In this document: positions 44,311 to 51,598 of the stretch, in pieces
Numbering within the stretch: position 1 is the first letter of the stretch
Layout: each line of letters opens with the position of its first letter
DNA from: DYJK01 sp040755055
GTDB taxonomy: Bacteria > Bacteroidota > Ignavibacteria > Ignavibacteriales > Melioribacteraceae
Length of the DNA stretch: 64,000 nt
Direction of reading: 5' to 3'
Assembly: GCA_040755055.1 (NCBI GenBank)
Contig: JBFMBS010000008.1
Coordinates: 1-64,000, forward strand
Notes under the pieces: model-generated
What the model saw: only the letters and a program-made list of their open reading frames with translations
The model's database searches: none
What the model was told of the DNA's origin: nothing
Translations under genes and position numbers: made by a program

Positions 44311-45216
44311 CTAAGATTTTATTTTTTGTCTGAATCTATATCGTATATAAATTGCAACAAACGATAAACTAAAAGTACAAATTAACAGAACAAATGCCGT
44401 GGCGTATTGAATTCCTTTTGTTGCTTCAACATCTGTTGACTGCGTTGCCATAACATAAATATGATAACCAAGATTCATAAATTGATCGGTAAGTTTGCCC
44501 GGCAAGTTCGGAAGGAAATATGCTGCGCCGGTAAAAAGAATTGGCGCAACTTCACCGGCTCCTCTGCCGATTGCCAAAATTGTTCCGGTCAAAATTCCGT
44601 TGATCGAATTCGGGATAACAATTTTTCTAATTGTTTGCCATTTGGTTGCGCCAAGCGCCAAACCGGCTGCACGCAAATCATCCGGAACAGTTTTGAGAGA
44701 TTCTTCGACGGAAACTATAACAACCGGAATTGTTAAGAATGCCATCGTCATGCTTGCCCATAAAATATTGGGCTGTCCCCATTGCAATTGCCCGGGTTCG
44801 GAAAAAACTTTGTCCATTCCGGTGCCGACAAACTGAATAAAAAATCCCAAGCCGAAAAGTCCAAACACAATTGAAGGAACACCTGAAAGAGTATTAACAC
44901 CGAAGCGAATCATTTTGGTTAAAACGGATTTTCTGCTCGCGTACTCGTGCAAATAAATTGCTGTGATTGTTCCGATTGGAACGCACGCAACGGACATAAT
45001 CAACACGAGCAAAACTGTTCCAACAATTGCCGGAAAAATTCCACCTTCGGTCATTCCTTCTTTCGGGTAGCCGGTAATGAATTCCCATGTTAAAAAACTT
45101 TTTCCGCCGGAATAAATTTCGAACAAAATAAAAATTAACGATGCAATGATTGCAACTACGGAGATTGCAGAAATTACAACGATGCCTTTACCGAGAATTT
45201 TATTATTCATCATCAT
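44311..45216 (-). CDS. pstA: Phosphate ABC transporter permease PstA
   Basis: 301 residues with six predicted membrane helices. The permease EAA-type loop reads EESLKTVPDDLRAAGLALGATKWQTIRKIVIP. Other PstA marks are IHVYxxAT-like HIYVMATQ and GVPSIVFGLFGLGFF. Three consecutive ATG codons begin the gene, overlapping the pstC stop by 4 nt, so the exact start among the three is open. Confidence 0.97.
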   Translation of the reverse strand: MMMNNKILGKGIVVISAISVVAIIASLIFILFEIYSGGKSFLTWEFITGYPKEGMTEGGIFPAIVGTVLLVLIMSVACVPIGTITAIYLHEYASRKSVLTKMIRFGVNTLSGVPSIVFGLFGLGFFIQFVGTGMDKVFSEPGQLQWGQPNILWASMTMAFLTIPVVIVSVEESLKTVPDDLRAAGLALGATKWQTIRKIVIPNSINGILTGTILAIGRGAGEVAPILFTGAAYFLPNLPGKLTDQFMNLGYHIYVMATQSTDVEATKGIQYATAFVLLICTFSLSFVAIYIRYRFRQKIKS

Positions 45217-46265
45217 TCGCCCCGGAACCTTTTCATCAAACGTGCACGAACATAAAATTCTGCAATAGCATTAATTACAAATGTTATTATGAAAAGCAGA
45301 ACACCGATAAAAAACAAAACAGTGTAATGTGTATCGCCAAAAACTACTTCAGCCATTTCAGCGCCAACAGTAGCAGACATTGTCCGCACCGGCTCGAAAA
45401 TATTGAACGAAGTAAGCGGAGCGTTTCCGGTTGCCATCAAAACAATCATAGTTTCTCCGAATGCTCTGCCAAAGCCGAGAAGGAGTGCAGCAAAAATTCC
45501 GGGTGTAGCCGCCGGCATCACTACAAATAATGCGGTTTGCCATTTTGTGGCACCAAGTGCGAGACTTGCCTCAGACATATACTTGGGAACAGCAGTTAAA
45601 GAATCTTCGGTAACCGTATAAACAATCGGTATTACCGCTAAAGCCATTGCAACGCCGCCGACAAATGCATTCAATCTGTAACTAACACCAAAAATATTTT
45701 GAACTATTGTCGCGATTGTAATCAACGCAAAAAATCCGATAACTACGGAAGGAAAACTTGCAAGCAGTTCGATTGCCGGTTTTATAAACTCGCGGAGTTT
45801 TTTATTTGCAAATAGAGAAGAATAGATTGCTGCAAGAATTGCAATCGGTGCTCCGAAAAGAATTGCAATGATTGTAACTTTCAAACTTCCGATGAAGATT
45901 GGTATCAAACCGTATTTCGGATTTTCGCCAACTGGTTGCCAATCTTTACCGGTTAAATTTTTGAAATCGGCAACATCGCCGGTTCCGTCTCCGTTGAATG
46001 ACGAGTAACCTTCCAAACTATTCGATGGTGAAGAATCGGAAGGTTCTTCGCCGTAAGTTTCCGATTGAAGAAATTCTTCAGTGTTAATTTTTTTCTCTTC
46101 GGGGGAAAAAATTGGAGCGGCTTCTCTAAAAACAAAAACGAAGATTAAAACAATAACTGCCAGCGAAATGAATGAGACAGATTTAATTATATATTCAGCA
46201 AGAAACTCACCCAATCTGAATTTACGACTGAGTGAGTTCCCGTTATTCTTCTTTTTTATAAACAT
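45213..46265 (-). CDS. pstC: Phosphate ABC transporter permease PstC
   Basis: 350 residues. After TM1 (30-50) there is an unusually long Ser/Glu/Gly-rich periplasmic segment (about 55-115), then the permease core with GAPIAILAAIY, LASFPSVVIGFFAL and the loop EDSLTAVPKYMSEASLALGATKWQTALFVVMP. The extended loop is longer than in E. coli PstC and may contact PstS. It lies 11 nt after pstS. Confidence 0.96.
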   Translation of the reverse strand: MFIKKKNNGNSLSRKFRLGEFLAEYIIKSVSFISLAVIVLIFVFVFREAAPIFSPEEKKINTEEFLQSETYGEEPSDSSPSNSLEGYSSFNGDGTGDVADFKNLTGKDWQPVGENPKYGLIPIFIGSLKVTIIAILFGAPIAILAAIYSSLFANKKLREFIKPAIELLASFPSVVIGFFALITIATIVQNIFGVSYRLNAFVGGVAMALAVIPIVYTVTEDSLTAVPKYMSEASLALGATKWQTALFVVMPAATPGIFAALLLGFGRAFGETMIVLMATGNAPLTSFNIFEPVRTMSATVGAEMAEVVFGDTHYTVLFFIGVLLFIITFVINAIAEFYVRARLMKRFRGE

Positions 46266-46276
46266 TAATCATATAA

Positions 46277-47101
46277 TTATTTAACTGGAAAATAACCAAC
46301 TTTCGAAACTAATTCTTGACCTTCTTTACTTAAAATCCAATCGATGTATTCTTTTACTTCACCGGTTGGTTTGTTTCTGAGGTACAAATACAAATATCTG
46401 GCAATAGGATAATTACCGCTTTTTACATTTTCTTCTGTAGGAGCATAAGCCGGCGAATTTGCATCTTTCTTTATAGCAGTGATCTTGATACCTTTAGCAT
46501 AAGCAGCGCCGCCAAACCCGATTGAATTTTTATCTTTGACTACGGCATTAACAACCGCAGCAGTGCCGGGCAAACTTTGCATAGTTGCTGTATAATCTGC
46601 ACCACCAAGGACATTATCTTTGAAATAAACATAAGTGCCTGAACTGTTCTCTCTTCCGTAAACAATTATTTTTGCATCTTTACCGCCAACTTCTTTCCAG
46701 TTTGTGATTTTGCCGGTGTAAATATCTTTCAATTGTTGAAGTGATAATTCTTTCACCGGATTAGCTTCGTTCATATAAACACTCAATCCGTCTTTTGCAA
46801 CTTTAACTTCAACGCCAAGCGTGTTATATCTTTGTTTTAATTTTTCGCGTTCGGAAGGTTTCATCGGTCGCGATGCATTACAGATATCGGTTGTACCGTT
46901 TATTAATGCTGCAATGCCGGTGCCCGAACCGCCCCCGGTAACTTGTATTGTGATACCGGGATGAGCACCCATATATTTTTCTGCCCAACGTTGCGCAAGA
47001 ATAACTAAGGTATCGGAACCTTTCACTGTTATAACTTTACTTTGCAGATAAAAGCCAAATACCGCTGCCATAATTAGGATAGCAAAAATTATTTTCTTCA
47101 T
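46277..47101 (-). CDS. pstS: Periplasmic phosphate-binding protein PstS
   Basis: 274 residues with a signal peptide (MKKIIFAILIMAAVFGFYLQS) and the PBP-like fold. Phosphate ligands appear in GSDT (28-31), GGGSGTGI (57-63) and RENSSGTYVYF. No lipobox cysteine, so soluble in the periplasm. It follows the porin gene by 31 nt, and both are expressed from the Pho-box promoter upstream of the porin. Confidence 0.96.
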   Translation of the reverse strand: MKKIIFAILIMAAVFGFYLQSKVITVKGSDTLVILAQRWAEKYMGAHPGITIQVTGGGSGTGIAALINGTTDICNASRPMKPSEREKLKQRYNTLGVEVKVAKDGLSVYMNEANPVKELSLQQLKDIYTGKITNWKEVGGKDAKIIVYGRENSSGTYVYFKDNVLGGADYTATMQSLPGTAAVVNAVVKDKNSIGFGGAAYAKGIKITAIKKDANSPAYAPTEENVKSGNYPIARYLYLYLRNKPTGEVKEYIDWILSKEGQELVSKVGYFPVK

Positions 47102-47132
47102 TTTTTTCTCCTTCTATTTTTTTTAATAAACT

Positions 47133-48431
47133 TTAAAACTTGTACTGCATTCTGAGTGTGAACACGTTGTCTTTCAGATCTTCCGTAAACCCGGCAAGAT
47201 TTTTTGATGTTTCATTCTTCACGATATCGTAATAAAAAATGAATTTGATGTTGTCATCCCAGTAGTGAACCAACCCCAAACCAAGCGTAGAATATTTAAT
47301 ATCACCGGCTCCAAGTTTTGCAGCGACAGCGGCACCAATTTCATTTCCATTAACATCACTGTTCGGATCGTAAACATCATACTTTGCAACAAATTGATTT
47401 TGCTCGCCGATGTTCTGCACATACATCAAATAATATCCAAGAAAATTTCTTTGATAAATATCGCCGGTAAACAAACTTGTTGGCGATGTTGAACTGCTTG
47501 CACTGCTTCCGGCTTGGTCGCCTCCTATCAATTCGCCGCGAAGTGTGAATCCGCCGAGTATCGGCAAACTGTAATAAACTTGCAGATCAAATCCGAAATA
47601 TTTTCTATCAGCCCACAACTCGGTTGATGTTGATGCAAGCGATGCAGAATTAACTGTATAAATTGTTTTGCCTTCTGCGCGTTTTACTTTTCCAATGTAA
47701 GTTGAAAATCCAAAATCGATCCCGAGATTTTCTTCGTAAAACGGAAATGAGAAACCGAGCCGCCCGATAAAATCTTTTTGATTATCAACTTCGGGATTAA
47801 CACCGTTGCCGGCAAAGAATCCGCCTTTGAAATTCACAAAACTAAAATCACCTTCGGGTTGAGAAATTTCCAAACTTGCACCGAGGTCTCGTTCACCCGG
47901 AAATAATGTTTGGAATAATCGCGAGCGTTCGGGACTTTCGCGGCTGCTTGATGAATAGCTGATTTCAAATCCGAATGGACGATCGAAGATACCGGCTTTT
48001 AAACCAAATGTTCTGAGCCACGGTTCTTTGAACATTGCGTAAGCGTCTTTCAAACCGAGCCCTTTTTCGGTAGCATCGATTTGCAAAATGTATTGAGTGA
48101 TGTCGTTATCGTAAGCAACTTTTAATCTTCCGCGGCGTACCATATAACGGTTATGAATTCCGGCGCCGAAATTTCCGCCGGTATAAGAAGCAGCGCCGTC
48201 TCTTTCGGCTGATTGATACTGCGCTTGAACATATCCTGATATTTTAATTTTCTTGAGTGCATCAACGATCGTTTTTGTTTCAAGATACGATTCGTTCAAA
48301 CCTTCGAGCGCACCTTTAACTTCTTCTACTTTTGATTCAACATTTGTTTTGGTTGTATCTTCTTCTTGAGCTACAATTCGGACAGAAGTAACCAATAAAA
48401 AAAACAAGAATAAACGGGTTAGTAATCTCAT
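47133..48431 (-). CDS. Phosphate-selective porin (OprO/OprP family)
   Basis: 432 residues. Signal peptide 1-22 (ending RIVAQ), then a short coiled-coil (about 30-65, VESKVEEVKGALEGLNESYLETK) and a 16-strand type porin barrel that begins KISGYVQAQYQSAE and ends with FTLRMQYKF, the C-terminal Phe expected for BAM-dependent insertion. RRGRLKVAYDNDITQYILQIDATEKG is typical of the O/P porins. It lets phosphate across the outer membrane to PstS and is the promoter-proximal gene of the operon. Confidence 0.92.
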   Translation of the reverse strand: MRLLTRLFLFFLLVTSVRIVAQEEDTTKTNVESKVEEVKGALEGLNESYLETKTIVDALKKIKISGYVQAQYQSAERDGAASYTGGNFGAGIHNRYMVRRGRLKVAYDNDITQYILQIDATEKGLGLKDAYAMFKEPWLRTFGLKAGIFDRPFGFEISYSSSSRESPERSRLFQTLFPGERDLGASLEISQPEGDFSFVNFKGGFFAGNGVNPEVDNQKDFIGRLGFSFPFYEENLGIDFGFSTYIGKVKRAEGKTIYTVNSASLASTSTELWADRKYFGFDLQVYYSLPILGGFTLRGELIGGDQAGSSASSSTSPTSLFTGDIYQRNFLGYYLMYVQNIGEQNQFVAKYDVYDPNSDVNGNEIGAAVAAKLGAGDIKYSTLGLGLVHYWDDNIKFIFYYDIVKNETSKNLAGFTEDLKDNVFTLRMQYKF

Positions 48432-48465
48432 CTTCCTAATTCCAGTAATTTATTTAACGGGTATT

Positions 48466-48499
48466 CAAAATTACAGAGTATATGTTAAGAAATTGTTAA
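48466..48499 (-). promoter_or_regulatory. Pho box and promoter of the porin-pst operon
   Basis: The minus strand reads TTAACA-ATTTC-TTAACA (48499 to 48483), then 9 nt, then TAATTTTG (48473 to 48466), which matches the Bacteroidota -10 TAnnTTTG. TTAACA direct repeats on an 11-nt period are the binding pattern of PhoB/PhoP-type regulators. The box occupies the -35 region, as for an activated promoter. Confidence 0.8.
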
Positions 48500-48531
48500 G
48501 CCAGTATTACCATACTATTATTTAAATAAAT

Positions 48532-48556
48532 GGGGCGCCCCCGTTAAAAGCGCCCC
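48532..48556 (-). terminator. Probable terminator of the TonB receptor/beta-helix operon
   Basis: Arms GGGGCGC and GCGCCCC with an 11-nt loop, 28 nt after the stop at 48584. The downstream minus strand is AT-rich but has no pure T-run. Confidence 0.6.
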
Positions 48557-48583
48557 CTGGAATTGGAAGGAGAGAAGAGATTT

Positions 48584-51535
48584 TTACTTCAAAAGAGTCA
48601 TTTTCTTGGAAATTACCTGGTTACCAGTTTCTAATCTATATACATAAATTCCGCTTGCTAAATTTTTTGCATCCCAAATAATGTTATAACTGCCGGCATC
48701 CTTATAACCATTAACAAGATTTGCTACTTCCTGACCAAGTACGTTATAAACTACCAATTTAACATGACTTGCTTGCGGTAAAGCAAATCTAATCGTAGTT
48801 GTCGGGTTAAATGGGTTCGGATAGTTTTGTGATAATTGATAATTATTCGGTATTACGGAAGTTTCGGCTTCTTCTTTCACACCGGTAACAATGGCAGCAA
48901 GGTTTTCGTAAGCCGGACCATTAGCAGCCGGACGAGGGTCAAGATTTTCGTTTCTAGTACGGGAAATACTTGCTAACTGTGGATTTTCAATTGTATTATT
49001 ATTGGTTGAATTGTTTAAGTATGCTGCTTCCCATTCATGTTTGCCTAATGCTGTAAAATCATTTCCACCCCCAAAATCGAACCATATATTATTATTGAAA
49101 ACTATTTCACCATTTTCCAATCTTAAGCGGCTGTCGTTGCCAGTTGCTAAGTCTTCAACATCCATTGCCTTTCCGGCATAATCTCCAAAGATTGAATTCT
49201 TGTATGAACCACCCCAGAAATCTCTGAGTTTGAACATTTCGCTGTTATCTGCATTGGTTGAGGTTTTTCCTGAACCAAGGAAAGTTGCATTAAATATTTG
49301 TGGAAAAGCATAAGGAGTTCCATCTTCGGGATCGGTTCCGCCATCTGCTTCGTTGCTGTGGTTACCAAAATTTTCATCTTGAATTGCAAATAAGAATTGC
49401 ATCTTACTTCTGAGACCTTCATCATGATCGAAACTATCGTCACCGACAAATGCAGAAACTAAATATTTGCAATTAACTGTTCCGCCGAACCATTCATAAC
49501 CATCATCATTATTTTGGAATACTTCAATGTGATCGATTGTAGTACCGCGTCCTACCGCACCAAAAGTAAGACCGTTTATTTCATTTCCTTCGCCAATATC
49601 TGTTCCACCATGACGAATAGAAACATATTTCATAACACCCGAGTTGTCCCAATCATCTGTTCCACCATATTGACTTTTAGTGTTAACCGGTAAACCTTCA
49701 ATATTGCCAACACCGGCGGATGTATTAATCTTTCCTTTACCAAGAAGAATTACACCGCCCCACAAGTTAGTAGAAGGAAGAACTAAATCATTCGGATCAG
49801 TCACGTTATCGGATTCAGCAGTAAATACGATTGGATTGACGCCGGTACCTTCTGCATAAATTTTTCCGCCTTGTGATACAACAAGTGCGCTTGCACTTTC
49901 ACCTTGACCGGGTTTTCCTTTAATTACCGTTCCGGCCTCAATGTTTAATACTGCACCGTCTTCAACATATACTTGTCCATCAAGCAGATAAGTATTATCT
50001 GCTGTCCAGTAAATCTTTTCACCGGCGTTTATACTGGCATCAGTCACTGTTACTGTATTAGTTGGAGTTTTATTCGGCGCAAGGAAACCATAATGATCTA
50101 ATGCTGTCCAACCCTTTAACCAGTTAGTACTTCCGAAAGCACCCTTATAATTTACTTTTTCAAAAAAGTCATCTTCTGCCGGGTAATCTGCAAGGTTACT
50201 ATAAGCAGCACCATCAGCAGTTGGTCGAGGGTCAAGATTTTCGTTTCTAGTACGGGATATCCCGGCTAATTGCGGGTTTTCAATAGTGTTATTATTGGCT
50301 GCATTATTTAAATATGCCGCTTCCCATTCATGTTTGCCTAATGCTGTAAAATCATTTCCACCCCCAAAATCGAACCATATATTATTATTGAAAACTATTT
50401 CACCATTTTCCAATCTTAAGCGGCTGTCGTTGCCAGTTGCTAAGTCTTCAACATCCATTGCCTTTCCGGCATAATCTCCAAAGATTGAATTCTTGTATGA
50501 ACCACCCCAGAAATCTCTGAGTTTGAACATTTCGCTGTTATCTGCATTGGTTGAGGTTTTTCCTGAACCAAGGAAAGTTGCATTAAATATTTGTGGAAAA
50601 GCATAAGGAGTTCCATCTTCGGGATCGGTTCCGCCATCTGCTTCGTTGCTGTGGTTACCAAAATTTTCATCTTGAATTGCAAATAAGAATTGCATCTTAC
50701 TTCTGAGACCTTCATCATGATCGAAACTATCGTCACCGACAAATGCAGAAACTAAATATTTGCAATTAACTGTTCCGCCGAACCATTCATAACCATCGTC
50801 ATTATTTTGGAATACTTCAATGTGATCGATTGTTGTACCGCGTCCTACTGCACCAAAAGTAAGACCGTTTATTTCATTTCCTTCACCTATATCTGTTCCG
50901 CCGTGACGAATAGAAACATAGCGCATAACACCGGAATTATCATCATCATCTGTTCCGCCATACTGCGATTTTTCACTTACCGGTAATCCTTCAATATTGC
51001 CAACACCGGCAGATGTATTTATTCTTGCTTTGCCAAGTAAAATTACACCACCCCACAAGTTAGTAGATGGGAGTACCAAATCGTTCGGGTCGTTAACATT
51101 ATCAGCTTCTGCTGTAAAAATTATTGGATTAGCTGCAGTACCCTCAGCATAAATCTTAGCACCCTGGCATATAACCAATGCACTCGCACTTTCACCCTGA
51201 CCCGGTTTTCCTTTAATAACAGTACCGGCTTCAATGTTTAATACTGCACCGTCTTCAACATAAACAAAACCGTTTAGTATATATGTGTTATCTGCCGTCC
51301 AATATATTTTTTGACCGGCATTTATATCATTATCGGTTACATTAACAATGTTAGTAGGTGTTTTATCGGGACTTAAAAATGAATAATGATCCAAAGCAGT
51401 CCATCCTTTCAACCAATTAGATGAACCAAAAGCACCCCGATAATTTACTTTTTCAAGGAATTCATTATTCTGTGCAAAATTTGTAATTGAAAAAACAATT
51501 AATAAAAAGAATAGAGTAACTGAGTTTTTACTCAT
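48584..51535 (-). CDS. T9SS-exported protein with two beta-helix repeats
   Basis: 983 residues from the ATG at 51535, chosen for its strong GGAGG and the signal peptide MSKNSVTLFFLLIVFSITNFAQ (the frame is open to 51583). Two tandem 431-residue repeats follow, each starting with EKVNYxGAFGSxNWLKGWTALDHY and containing beta-helix-like segments (VEDGAVLNIEAGTVIKGKPGQGESASALV, YVSIRHGGTDIGEGNEINGLTFGAVGRGTTIDHIEVFQNNDDGYEWFGG). The last 80 residues are a type A T9SS sorting domain (YPNPFNPTTTIRF ... ASGIYVYRLETGNQVISKKMTLLK), so it is released or anchored outside the cell. Function unknown. It follows the TonB receptor by 63 nt and shares its Pho-type promoter. Confidence 0.9.
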   Translation of the reverse strand: MSKNSVTLFFLLIVFSITNFAQNNEFLEKVNYRGAFGSSNWLKGWTALDHYSFLSPDKTPTNIVNVTDNDINAGQKIYWTADNTYILNGFVYVEDGAVLNIEAGTVIKGKPGQGESASALVICQGAKIYAEGTAANPIIFTAEADNVNDPNDLVLPSTNLWGGVILLGKARINTSAGVGNIEGLPVSEKSQYGGTDDDDNSGVMRYVSIRHGGTDIGEGNEINGLTFGAVGRGTTIDHIEVFQNNDDGYEWFGGTVNCKYLVSAFVGDDSFDHDEGLRSKMQFLFAIQDENFGNHSNEADGGTDPEDGTPYAFPQIFNATFLGSGKTSTNADNSEMFKLRDFWGGSYKNSIFGDYAGKAMDVEDLATGNDSRLRLENGEIVFNNNIWFDFGGGNDFTALGKHEWEAAYLNNAANNNTIENPQLAGISRTRNENLDPRPTADGAAYSNLADYPAEDDFFEKVNYKGAFGSTNWLKGWTALDHYGFLAPNKTPTNTVTVTDASINAGEKIYWTADNTYLLDGQVYVEDGAVLNIEAGTVIKGKPGQGESASALVVSQGGKIYAEGTGVNPIVFTAESDNVTDPNDLVLPSTNLWGGVILLGKGKINTSAGVGNIEGLPVNTKSQYGGTDDWDNSGVMKYVSIRHGGTDIGEGNEINGLTFGAVGRGTTIDHIEVFQNNDDGYEWFGGTVNCKYLVSAFVGDDSFDHDEGLRSKMQFLFAIQDENFGNHSNEADGGTDPEDGTPYAFPQIFNATFLGSGKTSTNADNSEMFKLRDFWGGSYKNSIFGDYAGKAMDVEDLATGNDSRLRLENGEIVFNNNIWFDFGGGNDFTALGKHEWEAAYLNNSTNNNTIENPQLASISRTRNENLDPRPAANGPAYENLAAIVTGVKEEAETSVIPNNYQLSQNYPNPFNPTTTIRFALPQASHVKLVVYNVLGQEVANLVNGYKDAGSYNIIWDAKNLASGIYVYRLETGNQVISKKMTLLK
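49026..49504. repeat. Internal coding repeat, identical block copy 1
   Basis: 479 nt that I read as identical to 50319-50797 (offset 1293 = 431 codons), flanked by diverged repeat sequence. Points to gene conversion between the two halves of the gene. Confidence 0.88.
50319..50797. repeat. Internal coding repeat, identical block copy 2
   Basis: Partner of 49026-49504. The identity ends at a single A/G difference (49505 versus 50798) and at T/C (49025 versus 50318). Confidence 0.88.
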
Positions 51536-51598
51536 GATTTCCTCCTTTAGGTTTATGAATTTAATCGCTCTATTTTTATTCATAAGTTTTTGTTCCGA

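Noticed and set aside
49147..49449. Twin 100-residue minus-strand ORFs here and at 50440-50742
   Set aside because: Out-of-frame shadows of the identical blocks in the beta-helix gene.
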